DNA of 64,000 nt from Thinopyrum elongatum. Its lineage: Eukaryota > Streptophyta > Magnoliopsida > Poales > Poaceae. The stretch is from NCBI GenBank assembly GCA_011799875.1, contig CM022297.1:76636488-76700487 (forward strand). The letters are read 5' to 3'. Position 1 is the stretch's first letter. Every line of letters starts with the position of its first letter. This document shows positions 44,220 to 54,095 of this stretch, in pieces. Position numbers and translations under genes: made by a program. The notes below the pieces were generated by a model. It saw nothing but the letters and a program-made list of their open reading frames with translations. It did no database searches and was not told the origin of the DNA.

Positions 44220-44637
44220 GATCATACGGATGGAAAGATTCACTTGCAACATGATGCCGGCTAACGAACTAAGCGTGCATGAGAGACGACCTGATGGCGA
44301 ATGGGTGTGCTGGGCGAGTGGCAACCTAGCAACCTTGGGGCGCACGCCGGAGTGCGAGGAGTAGCCCCAGTGGGGCTGGACATGCGGGGATAGGAGGTGC
44401 GCGCCGGAGTAATCGGCCACAGTGAGCCGGCGATCCACGACGTCGCCCGGGGGAGATGATACAAGTCCGTCGATCGAAACATAATTTGGTTATCTGCCAC
44501 ATGGCCAGTTTGGTCGTTTCACCAGCCTGTGTCTTGTGGTGAAACAAAAAAGAAGGAACAAAAGAGGAGCTAGTGGCGTGCTAATCAAGGCGAGTTGACG
44601 CCTTCACTATCCCAGGATCGCGGCAACCAATGATTTC
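44220..44637. repeat. Duplicated segment, copy b (right part)
   Basis: Continues copy b after the LINE; matches 35800-36220 (ACTTGCAACATGATGCCGGC, CGCCCGGGGGAGA). Confidence 0.85.
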
Positions 44638-44639
44638 AC

Positions 44640-44937
44640 GAAGGCACCCATTCCCAAAGTTGCATAGCACTATAGATGTACATGAGGTAATGGCGAGATT
44701 GCAACGCCGACAACTCTACCAGCGGTAGAGGGCAAGCTAGCTAATACTCCAATGTTGGGCACAAGAGCCACCCGATGTCCAACATTTACTTAGATATGTG
44801 CACCGATGCAAGTGTCAATTAAGTAGCACGAGTGTAACCGCACTTGAGAATCTAAAAGATGTATCAAATGGTAGATGGATATAGGACAGCAACAACAACC
44901 AACTTCAATTTTGCCTCCCCTTGATGGAACGAGCCAA
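44640..44937. repeat. Third copy of the 33120-33420 block
   Basis: Shares GGGCAAGCTAGCTA, CAATGTTGGGCACAAGAG, ATATGTGCACCGATG and GTGTAACCGCA with 33120-33420 and 37730-38170. It lacks the MITEs, supporting the empty site. Confidence 0.85.
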
Positions 44938-45600
44938 TCTAGTACCGGTTCCACGTGTCCTATTCCTTAATCTCTGACACCAACATCGCCAACGGCCGCT
45001 GCCGCAAGCCATGGCTCTTCTTCTTTGGCGGCGGCAGGTCGCACATGGATATGGAGTTTGGCGCACTGGTGGGTGTTCAGGGGGGTTGTGCGGTCCTGTT
45101 TCGGTCGCAGCACCAATCTGACGGTGGCCCCGCGTCGATTCAGCACCAGCGACCCTCGACAGCCGGATTCGGCCATTCAGGACCACTGGGGCGACGGTCG
45201 ATTGGAAAAGGGTTGTGGGGGAATCGAGGTCTGGGTGTGGGAAGGGAGCCGACGAGGGCTGTGAGGTGACTTTGGGCAGCGTCGCAGTGCGAGCGGAGGG
45301 AGGGCTGGCGTCGGGTGGAAGGGCCGAATTTATTCCGAGACTCGGCTGCAGTCGTTCAAATATAAGTGTCAGCCAACGCGCCGCTTAATTTTTTTTAGGA
45401 GTTATTAAACTAGATAAGGGTTCGGCTAGGTTCTATTGAACTCCTCAAAACGAAAAATTTAAGGAGTTATGTGGTTTTGAAGGATCAGCTAGAGATGCTC
45501 TAACTTTGTACTAGTTTGTTGATCTCTGCTCTAAAGCTTATACCTACAAGTCATGTTTCAATAAGTTACACATGCTTGACGGAAATATAACCAGTTATCC
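44938..45600. other. Unassigned region, GC-rich then AT-rich
   Basis: No supported gene; overlapping frames on both strands at 44955-45269 are GC-driven. GGATCAGCTAGAGATGCTCT at about 45482 resembles a DNA-transposon end seen in grasses, but no matching inverted end was found to the left. Confidence 0.35.
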
Positions 45601-46371
45601 AAACAAGAATGGGAGCAATACTCACTCGTTCCTATTTTCAAAAGGTTTTTTTTTTGTGTGTGGGTGTACATATTGAACTTTTGTTCCTTCTATGATAATG
45701 TCTTGTTTCACTAGTAGTTGTGAATTGTTCCATGTCTACTTGTCATGGTTCTATCTTTGTTTACCAAGCACTAAATTTAGTTCTTCGCGTTGTAATGTTT
45801 TCATCCAAAAGCAATGGTGAATTGTTCTCTGTGTGTATCTGTATTCTGTAATGTTGTTTCATAGTAGTAACTAATTTTTGGTCCTCCTATCATAATGTTT
45901 TGTTCCACCACAAGTCATGAATTGTTGCATGTGTACTTGTCATATTATCCATTGTGCATTGTTCTCCTCCTTCTAGTTGCAGTTTTTTGCTAGTAGAAGC
46001 CATGAATTTTAATAGGCTCGGGATCTTTTATAGGAGAATGATTATGTATGACTAGGGATATCATTTACATGCTAGTTTATTATTTGGAGATGGAGCATGG
46101 TGTTTCAGATAAATATATACACTGTAGTTTAGACATTTTAGTTAAAAACTATGTACACTTTTCATAGAAATCTAATTGCTAATCCAAACAAGCATGGGAG
46201 CAATACTCCCTCGTTCCCATTTTACAAGGCATTATTTTCTACATAATAAACTTTTGTTCTTTTTATCGTAATGTCTTGCTTCACTAGTAGTTATGAACTG
46301 TTCCATGTCTACTTATCATGGATCTGTCGTGGATTGTTTACCGAGCACGAAGTTTTGTTCTTGGCGTTGTA
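45601..46371. repeat. AT-rich sub-repeats, unit 2 copies
   Basis: CCAAACAAGNATGGGAGCAA occurs at about 45599 and 46184 (and 36696). ATAATGTCTTGTTTCACTAG-like words occur at about 45698 and 46268. TATCATAATGTTTTGTTCCA is at about 45888. Same family as 36221-37130. Confidence 0.7.
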
Positions 46372-47295
46372 ATTTTTTTTGACGAAAAGGCTGTTGGATC
46401 AGCTTTTCATTGAATTGTAGGAGAATGGTTTGTTACGGCCCTAGCCAAAGACGGAAACAAAAGACAAACACCGACCGCTGTGCAACAATAGGTTGCAATA
46501 GCGCACTCTAGTGAACCTACGATCCCGTTAGCCGGACTCTAGAGGTCTATGTACCAGCTCGAATTTTTTTGTCTTCTTTGCAGCCACCCATAGATCAAGC
46601 CTTGATCCTCTGAAGTACCTGAGTCAGTGTTTAGGTGGTGCCTCTGAAAATCCGCTCATTCCGCTCCTTCCACGTGTACCACCACACCAGCTGGTAAAGC
46701 GCGGTCCATGCTCGGCGGTGAGGGGGAGGGCATTGGCCATGGCCCTATTCACACCAAGGGACGAGGGAGGCGGTGTTGCTGTCAGGTGTCGGCGACACCG
46801 ACAGCCTGCAGAGCTTCAGCGTGAGCCGCCAAAGCTCAGAGGTGAATGGGCAGGCCGCCAGCAGGTGTACAAAGGCTGGCTCGTGCAGCCATCCTCGCTT
46901 GGCCAGGTTGTCAGCCGTGAGGCACCGACCAAGCAGGGCCAGCCAAGAGAAGATTTTGCAGCGAAGGGTGGCGTCGGATTTCCAGATTAAGCCTTCCAAG
47001 TTGAATCGCATGGGTCCCTCGAACTGGATGGAGTAGGCCGATTTATCGGTGTATTGGCCGTTTGTGGTCCATTTCCAGCTAACAGAATTCAGCCTCATCA
47101 GTGAGAACCATTGTATCCATCATCGTCCATAGCACCACGAACTCTCGCACCATGTCAACCAACAACGTTCGTCTCAACCACCTAGTCCAGGTGTTAGTCC
47201 CCCATTGCCTCAATCACGGTTAGATTCTTTCGTGTGCAGGCGGCAAACAGCGCTGGGAAAACATGCTCGAAGCACATCCCGCTATGCCATGGATC
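46372..47295 (-). mobile_element. LINE 3' fragment, minus strand
   Basis: Starts with a T run (A tail on the minus strand) where the sub-repeat breaks off after GGCGTTGTAA. It carries the zinc-binding region of plant LINE ORF2 (see 46745-47098). Its upstream part is cut by the CACTA element at 47299. Confidence 0.75.
46745..47098 (-). pseudogene. LINE ORF2 zinc-binding region fragment
   Basis: 117-residue frame resembling the zf-RVT region after LINE RT: WKWTTNGQYTDKSAYSIQF, WKSDATLRCKIFSWLALLGR, LTADNLAKRGW. The typical C-x2-C pair is lost (HEPAFVHLLAACPFTSELW). Non-functional remnant. Confidence 0.75.
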
Positions 47296-47298
47296 CAG

Positions 47299-47545
47299 CA
47301 CAGGGGAAAAGCCTATCAGTAGCGCGGATTTTAGGCGTATCAGTAGCGCGGGGCGGGGACTCGCGCTACTGATACGGTGCTACAATTAACTTGTAGCAGT
47401 AGCGCGGGTCAACACGCGCTACTGCTATACATGGGTATCAGTAGCGAGCTTTACAGGAAAATAGCTGCAACGCTTTACAGTAAGCCGCGCTACTGCTAAG
47501 TGCGTGCTGCTGCTAACTTTATTCCTCTCGCTACTGCTAGTTTTA
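47299..47545. repeat. CACTA subterminal repeats
   Basis: At least eight copies of the CAGTAGCGCG core or its complement CGCGCTACTG in both orientations (about 47316, 47339, 47363, 47395, 47414, 47437, 47484, 47526). Such arrays bind the TNPA-like protein in En/Spm elements. Confidence 0.9.
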
Positions 47546-47761
47546 TTAGTTTCTGATTTTTTTTCTTCATATTTGTTTTGTATTTGTACAGACTTTATAT
47601 AATAATCTCTAGCATATCATACACATACAAATGTAATTATAGCATACACATATAAATAATCTCATCAAATCATGTCATCATCAAACACAAAGTGGTCTCT
47701 CGTCATCATCTCGAAAATAGCGATACAAGTCTCGAATACTTGCAACTACATCGCCATCCAT
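47546..47761. other. CACTA non-coding sequence
   Basis: AT-rich spacer between the subterminal repeats and the small ORF. Nothing else seen. Confidence 0.5.
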
Positions 47762-48016
47762 CTAAACAATGATATACACGAGAAGAGCTATCACTATGAG
47801 TGAGAGTGGAACTATGCAGTACATGAGGCGGCGGTTGTGAGTCATCTCTCGCGCTAGCATGAACCTCAAGTAACTAGCTTCTGCTTCTTGTCTGCTTTTG
47901 AAGCCTTTATGGCTGGCGCCCGAGACCCCCTCCACTTGCATCTGACACTCGGGCCACTCGTCGTACACTCCCGAAACCTTCCCTTTGTACACGACATAGC
48001 ACTGCTTCTTCGCCAT
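47762..48016 (-). CDS. Small CACTA protein: RNase H1-type hybrid-binding domain plus membrane segment
   Basis: 84-residue intact frame. Residues 3-50 (KKQCYVVYKGKVSGVYDEW, then SHKGFKSRQEAEASY) fit the RNase H1 N-terminal hybrid-binding domain, also called the caulimovirus viroplasmin domain: the Y-V-V-x-G-x-x-G-V-Y-x-x-W and F/Y-K-x-F/Y-x-x-x-x-E-A words are present. Residues 64-84 (LMYCIVPLSLIVIALLVYIIV) are a hydrophobic, likely membrane-spanning tail. There is no RNase H catalytic domain. It lies downstream of the large CACTA gene on the same strand, near the element end. I recall similar small ORFs in grass CACTA elements. A role in binding RNA-DNA hybrids at a membrane is an inference. 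Confidence 0.7.
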   Translation of the reverse strand: MAKKQCYVVYKGKVSGVYDEWPECQMQVEGVSGASHKGFKSRQEAEASYLRFMLAREMTHNRRLMYCIVPLSLIVIALLVYIIV

Positions 48017-48818
48017 TAAGAATCTAGGTACCTGTTAGAGATGCATCTTCATCAAGAGAATGTACAATCATATGCAACAAAATATACTTGAGTAACACGA
48101 AAAAGAAAGGGTTAGCAACTAGATGCAACATATAGTAAACATAAATAATCAACGCAGTTTCATCGTACGCAAACTAATTAACTAGAGGTACGCAGGTCAT
48201 CGTACCCAAACTAACAAAGTAGCGTTACACAAGTTCGGTAGGGACCGTGGACATCACAAAGTTTCATCACTACAGAAAGTATACAAGTTCAACCGACACA
48301 TATCATCATCATCGGCATCGTAAATCACTAGAACTTCCATCCTTCCGTATCATCGAGGATGCACCCTAACTTCTTGAACGGTGTGAGGTCCTGACGTTGC
48401 ATGCCTATGCGAGTTCGGACGTCAGCTCGCGATATAGGGCCGTGATGGAACATCCCCTTCTCTTCGACGACTTCTTTCATGATGATCGTCGCAATGTCCC
48501 TCTGGATGCGAAAGAAGTCATCTCTAAGTTTATAATCCGCTTCTCCTTAAGATTCTACCCACTTACGGATATGATCATCGTTTCTGGTTGTCATGCGAAG
48601 CTTTTGGTGATCCCTTCTGAACTCCATCATGAGATGGAGGAGGTAGAATCCATCGTTCCTGCGTGGTTTCGGGACATGGATGCAGCAGAAGTTAGTTTTA
48701 TGCGAGAAACCCGTCTTCTTGTTCCTTTGTTTCCTAATCTGCAGGTGGCCACCCCTCAAGCTGAAGCCTTGGAGAGCAACATCTAGAATATTCATTACGT
48801 GGGTGTAGTCCTTCTTCC

Positions 48819-48823
48819 CGTAG
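48819..48823. repeat. TSD of Copia element D, left copy (CGTAG)
   Basis: Same 5 bp at 54091-54095. Confidence 0.95.
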
Positions 48824-49002
48824 TGTAGAAAAGGTATATGATGCAACTCAATTGTATTCCTTGGAGTTGGTCACAATATATACACGAGATGTCTTGCGTG
48901 ACAAGCCAACTAATCCTACCATATCTCTAGAAGTCAACTATACAAGGCTAGAGACTATAGAAAGATTAATTGTATGGAAATACATATATGTCACGTTCAA
49001 CA
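48824..49002 (-). repeat. Copia D 3' LTR, 179 bp
   Basis: Minus strand TGTTGAACGTGACATATATG ... TTTTCTACA. One substitution against 53912-54090. Confidence 0.95.
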
Positions 49003-49995
49003 CCCCCTCGTAGTCGAAGCGTCAGCGTCGGCGATGCAAAGACTGGTACGGAACTCCTGGAATGCAGCGGTTGGCAGCCCTTTGGTCATAATGTCGGCAA
49101 ACTGTTGGGTAGTCGGTACATGAAGAACACGGAGCTGACCCAACTGGACCTTCTCGCAGACAAAGTGAACATCAAGTTCAATGTGCTTAGTGCGCTTATG
49201 CTGCACCGGATTGGCCGCGAGGTAGGTAGCCGAAACATTATCACAGAAAACCACCGTAGCTTTCGGGATTGAGACCCGAAGTTCACCAAGTAGTTGACGC
49301 AGCCAACAGGTCTCAGCGGCAACATTGGCGACGGCGCGGTACTCAGCCTCAGCACTCGAGCGGGAGACGGTGGGCTGCCGCTTAGAGGACCATGAGACAA
49401 GAGAGTCACCGAAGAAGACACAGTATCCCGACGTGGATCGTCGAGTGTCAGGACAGCCAGCCCAATCCGCATCAGTGTAGGCAAAAAGCTCAGTGGAGGC
49501 GGGGGCACGAAGACGAAGGCCGTAGGTCGGTGTGCCGCGAAGATACCGAAGAATGCGCTTGACCAGAGACCAGTGAACATCACGAGGTGAGTGCATGTGC
49601 AAGCAAACTTGCTGCACAGCAAACTGAATGTCCGGTCTCGTGAGAGTGAGGTACTGAAGAGCACCAACAATACTGCGGTAGGGAGCGGCGTCAGTGGCAG
49701 GCTGTCCAGTAGTAGCAGAAAGCTTCGGCTTGGCCTTGGCAAGTGTAGCAGCAGGCTTGCAGTCGGTCATGCCAGCACGGTCCAATAGATCAAGAGCATA
49801 CTGCCCTTGATGAAGAAAAAATCCGGAGGCATCACGTCGCACATTAATGCCCAGGAAGAAGTGCAACGCGCCCAAGTCCTTTAGCCAAAACTCAGAACCA
49901 AGGCGGCCAATGATGTCGCGAAGCATGTCCGTGCTAGAGGCGGTGATGACAATATCATCAACATACATAAGAAGCAATGCGTTGATACCACGCAC
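48997..49995 (-). pseudogene. Copia D RT C-terminus and RNase H
   Basis: Open frame of 332 residues (the first M is a GTG in the frame). The catalytic LLLMYVDDIVITAS is near residue 8, followed by KDLGALHFFLGI and LTRPDIQFAVQQVC. RNase H starts at AYTDADWAGCPDTRRSTSGY, with SSAEAEYRAVA, VFCDNVSATYL and KHIELDVHFVCE. It ends at 48997, next to the PPT and LTR. It is out of frame with the upstream polyprotein because of a deletion at about 49990. Confidence 0.93.
49003..49012 (-). other. Copia D polypurine tract
   Basis: The minus strand reads CGAGGGGG next to TGTTGAACG. Confidence 0.8.
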
Positions 49996-52900
49996 GAGGC
50001 GCCTGTTTCAGGCCGTAGAGAGACCGTGATAACAGGCAGACATCATCAGGCCAAGTGGGATCAACAAAACCGGCTGGCTGCTGACAGAGAACACGCTCCT
50101 TAAGATGACCGTAGAGGAAGGCGTTGTTGATGTCGAGCTGATGAACAGGCCAGTGACGAGACGCGGCTAGCTGAAGAACAACACGAATCGTGGCGGGTTT
50201 AACGACCGGGGAGAAATTCTCCGAGAAGTCAACACCGGCACGTTGTGCAAAGCCGCGAACAACCCAACGAGCCTTGTACTTGTCCAGAGAGCCATCCGGA
50301 AGAAGTTTATGCCGAAAGACCCACTTGCCGGTAATGATGTTGGCGCCGGGAGGGCGAGGGACCAACGTCCAGGTCTGGTTGGCAACAAGAGCATCATACT
50401 CAGCGCGCATGGCCGCGAGCCAATGCGGGTCGCTCAATGCAGATCGCACCAAACGTGGTACTGGGGAGATGGCCGTGACACTGAGGTTGTGGTAGCGTGG
50501 GTTCGGCTGATGGATCCCGTCTTTAGCCCACGTCACCATGGAGTGATGAGGCGGCGGAGGCGGGGGTCGAGGCCGACGTCGAGGCAGAGCCGCAACCTCG
50601 GTTGCGGGAGATGATGATGACGGGGCCGCGGATGAGACCGCAGGCGATGAGACGGCGGTCGAGGCCACAGGCGAGGCCGCGGCTGGCGACGACGAGGTCT
50701 TGGGCGAAGCCGCGGATGGCGACGACGGGGTCGCGGGCGAGGCCGCAGAGGGCGACGACGAACCCACGGACGAGGCCACAACCAACGAGGGCGCGGGCGA
50801 GGCCGCAGGAGACGCTGCAGAGGGCGACGACGGGGCCGAGGGAACGGCCGAGGACCCAGCCATGGAGACGGCCCCCGGGCTGGCGAAGGAGGCCGCGTGA
50901 GCAGCCTAGGAGCCTCCTGGAGATGGTGATGAAGGGGCCGAGGTGCCTGCAAGGGCTGGTTCCAAAACCAGCGGAGGCGAGTCCAGCTCCTCTTGAGCCA
51001 GCGGAGATGAGGCCGGCTCCACCAGAGCCGGCGATGGAGGCCCTGCCAAGGGAACCGAAGGAGCCGCCCGAGAGGCATGTGGTCGCACCGCAGGAAGCTC
51101 AAGGGCTCCACGAGGCCGATGAGTGAGGATATCCGAAGACGGGGCCGCTGTCGGAGTAACTTGCTGAAAAGGGAAAACAACCTCATCAAAGTAAACGTGC
51201 CGCGAGATGAACACACGATGAGATACGGGGTCATAGCAGTGAAAGCCTTTGGTGTTGGGTTGATATCCAAGAAAGACACAAGCGAGAGAGCGAGGCGCAA
51301 GTTTATGCGGAGCGGTGGCGGTGATGTTAGGGTAACACAAGCAACCGAAGACGTGAAGATCGACATAGAATGGAGGAGACCCGAACAGGAGATGATGAGG
51401 TGTATAGCTCCATCGTGGTTTGCAAGGCCGGATGTTGAGGAGAAGAGTAGCGGTAGCAAGAGCATCTGGTCAAAACCGTGCGGGCATGTGTGCATGAAAG
51501 AGCAACGCATGAACACTCTCATTGAGGGTGCGAAGAACACGTTCGGCACGACCGTTTTGTTGGGATGTATAGGGACATGTAAGACGAAAGATGGTGCCAT
51601 GGGTGGATAGGAGGTGGCGAATGGCGAGATTATCAAATTCTTTTCTATTATCCATTTGAAGGTGAGAAATGGTGCGATGAAAGTGGGTGTTGACGTAAGC
51701 ATAAAAGGAGTGAAGGGTGGAGACGACATCGGATTTACGTCGTAACGGAAAAGTTCAAGTGAAGTGAGAAAAAGCATCTAAAATCATAAGGTAATATGAT
51801 AAGCCCGAATTGCTAGGCACTGGAGATGTCCAAACATCAGAATGAATAACATCAAATGGAAAGGTAACAATTGATGAAGATGAAGAAAACGGCAAGCGAA
51901 CATGTTTTCCGATGCGGCAAGCATGACAAGTATGAGCCGCTGATTTATTACATGAAAAGGGAAAAGTGCTCAAAATTTTGTGAAGAGCGTCGGTGCTGGG
52001 ATGACCAAGTCGAGCGTGCCAAAGCAAGACATCGGCATGAAGAGCAACCGGACCGCCACTCGTAGTAGGACCGCATGGGTAGAGATCGTCGGGGGAATCA
52101 CATCGGTGCAGAACTCTCCGGGAGCGAGCATCCTTGACAGAGAAACCAAGAGCGTCAAACTCAATAGTGACAGGATGCTCACGAGTAAGAGTACGAATAG
52201 AACAGAGGTTTTTGATTAAGGATGGTGAGACAAGCACATTATTAAGAGTTAAAGAAGAAGAAGGAAATGGAAGGGAGAGCGAACCATGGTGAGTGATGGG
52301 AAGGGTGGTGCCATCACCAACCACGATGCGAGAGAAGAAAGGGTAAGAGGAGGCACGCGAGAGGATACCGGGATTAGAAGCCATGTGAGAACTAGCTCCG
52401 GTGTCCATGTACCAATCGCCACCTCCATTGTAGTTGCTCGGCGAGGGTGCGACGTGAAGGGCGGAGAGGAGCGCCGGGTCCCATGCACCACCAGAGGTGC
52501 CACCATACGCCGAGACACTGCCATAGGGCGCGTTAGCGCCGTAGGCCGGAGGGCCACCGTAGGCCGTGGCGCCGCCATATGCCGCGGGAACGGGGGCGGG
52601 CGCGGTCAGCAGCGCTTGATGAGGAGCCGGCCGTGGACCAAGAATGCCCGGAGCAGGAGGACGGGGGACGGGCATGGAGTAAGCATGCACGACGCCTGTC
52701 CAGGGGTTGTACCCTGACAGCCAGGGTGGAGTAGGGGCTGCGGCGGGGTTCGTAGGAGGGCGCGGCGCCGTGTTGGAGTTGCGAGGCCGACCCCCGCGAC
52801 CCTTTTGTTTACGACCGCCAGAAGGGGCAAGCGCGGGTGGCGGGGTCGGAGCAGGAGGACGGAGTGCGGGCACGGGTGAAGACGCGCCATGGCCGGCAAC

Positions 52901-53527
52901 CAGGCCAACGTGAAGAGCGGTGTGGGTCGCCTGCCGAGCGGAGTGGCGAAGGCGCTTCTCCTCCATGCGAAGATACGTTACGACCTTGGCGTACATCGGC
53001 GTGATGAGGGAGAGATTGGCGGCGAACTGGCCGAGGTCGGGGAGGAGGCCTCGAAGGAGGTTGGTGAGGAGGACGGAGTCGTCGATGGTCATGCCGACGT
53101 CGCGAAGCTCGTCGGCGAGAACCTTCAATTGCATGCAGTACTCATCAATCGAGAGATCATTTTACTGCAGCATGAAGAACTCTCCTTGGAGGAAGACGCG
53201 GCGTTGGAGTTGATTGTCGAGGAAGAGGTCGCACAACCGTGTCCACATGGCGTACGCCGAAGGATCATGGGAGTTCACCATGTCGAAGAGACCCCGTGAG
53301 ATGGTGAGGAAGAGCCACTTGACAATGCAAGCGTCCATGGCAAGCCACTCGTCGTCCTTCATGTCACAGAAGTCGACACTCCCGTCAACGTGCTCAATGA
53401 TACGATAGGAGCGAAATAGAAGCGCGAAGTAGGTGCGCCATGCATTGTAGGATGGCGAGTCGAGATCGAGGAGGACGGGCACGTGATCTTTGATGTGGAG
53501 CTCGTTGAGGTGATTAGAGGTGAACAT
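49958..53527 (-). pseudogene. Copia D gag-protease-integrase-RT polyprotein with in-frame stops
   Basis: One reading frame from ATG at 53527 to 49958, stopped at 53162-53164 (TAA), 51755-51757 (TGA), 51470-51472 (TGA) and 50906-50908 (TAG). Gag starts MFTSNHLNELHIKDHVPVLL, with a Pro/Ala/Gly/Tyr-rich C-terminal part and a basic GGRKQKGRGGRPRN patch in place of a zinc knuckle. The protease active site is DWYMDTGASSHM. Integrase has HARLGHPSTDALHK with CHACRIGKH (HHCC), then VIHSDVW, MDNRKEFDN and NGRAERVLRTLN (D, D, E). After a long Ala/Ser/Pro linker the RT begins (TWTLVPRPPGANI, KARWVVRGFAQ, HQLDINNAFLYG) and ends at LKQAPRAWYQRIASY. Each stop is one transition from a sense codon. Confidence 0.95.
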
Positions 53528-53898
53528 GGGACCAGCGAAGGAGCCGGCGTCGGAGGGATCGGCCTTGGAGTGGGATATGGTGGCGGGGAGAAGGAGGTAG
53601 GGTAGCAGCGGTGTTAGGGTTTTGGTGGCGGCTGGGAGGGGCGGCGGCTGGAGGGTATGCAGCGGCGGCCTGGAGATTGGGGAGGGAGGGTAGCAGCGGC
53701 TACGGAAGGAAGTAGTGGCGGCTTAGGGTTTGGGAAGGAGCAGCGGTGGCTACGGGAGCGAGTAGTGGAGGCGTAGGGTTTGGGAAGGAGCGGCGGCTAC
53801 GGGAGGGAGTAGCGGCGGCGTAGGGTTTGGGATGGAGCAGTGGCGGCTACGGGGAGGAGCGGCGGCTGCGTGGGGCGGAAGCGGTGGAGATCGCGATG
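53528..53898 (-). other. Copia D leader with tandem repeats
   Basis: GC-rich leader between PBS and gag ATG. From about 53697 to 53870 a unit of about 55 bp (GTAGGGTTTGGGAAGGAG and GGCGGCTACGGGAG on the plus strand) is repeated about three and a half times with variation. Not coding. Confidence 0.8.
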
Positions 53899-53911
53899 GA
53901 AACTGATACCA
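53899..53911 (-). other. Copia D primer binding site
   Basis: The minus strand reads TGGTATCAGTTTC directly after the LTR end TTCTACA, matching the first nine bases of the Met-tRNA site TGGTATCAGAGC. Confidence 0.85.
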
Positions 53912-54090
53912 TGTAGAAAAGGTATATGATGCAACTCAATTGTATTCCTCGGAGTTGGTCACAATATATACACGAGATGTCTTGCGTGACAAGCCAACTA
54001 ATCCTACCATATCTCTAGAAGTCAACTATACAAGGCTAGAGACTATAGAAAGATTAATTGTATGGAAATACATATATGTCACGTTCAACA
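53912..54090 (-). repeat. Copia D 5' LTR, 179 bp
   Basis: Nearly identical to 48824-49002. Confidence 0.95.
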
Positions 54091-54095
54091 CGTAG
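54091..54095. repeat. TSD of Copia element D, right copy (CGTAG)
   Basis: Matches 48819-48823. Confidence 0.95.

Larger units (their letters stand above)
37131..46371. repeat. Tandem duplication unit 2, non-coding
   Basis: Second copy of the unit at 30767-37130, in the same orientation. It is enlarged by MITEs (37953-38100) and a 5.06-kb LINE (39141-44204), and contains a third partial copy of one block at 44640-44937. Confidence 0.8.
48824..54090 (-). mobile_element. Copia element D, complete, 5267 bp with 179-bp LTRs
   Basis: Minus-strand Copia element. LTRs at 48824-49002 and 53912-54090 differ at one position. It has TSD CGTAG, PPT at 49003-49012, PBS at 53899-53911 and coding order gag, protease, integrase, RT, RNase H. 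A single polyprotein frame is broken by four in-frame stops and a deletion frameshift. It is inserted in the last exon of the CACTA gene. No family name is offered. Confidence 0.96.

Noticed and set aside
44938..45503. Possible TIR transposon ending in AGAGATGCTCTAAC
   Set aside because: No matching inverted end or TSD found to the left, so left as an unassigned region.
48397..48786. 129-residue plus-strand frame in the CACTA element
   Set aside because: Antisense to the Ulp1-like exon, whose motifs are read on the minus strand.
50602..51126. 174-residue plus-strand frame
   Set aside because: Antisense reading of the Ala/Ser/Pro linker of Copia D.
50533..51777. 414-residue minus-strand frame overlapping Copia D
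   Set aside because: Wrong frame relative to the polyprotein, which carries integrase and RT motifs in the other frame; Pro/Arg-rich shadow.
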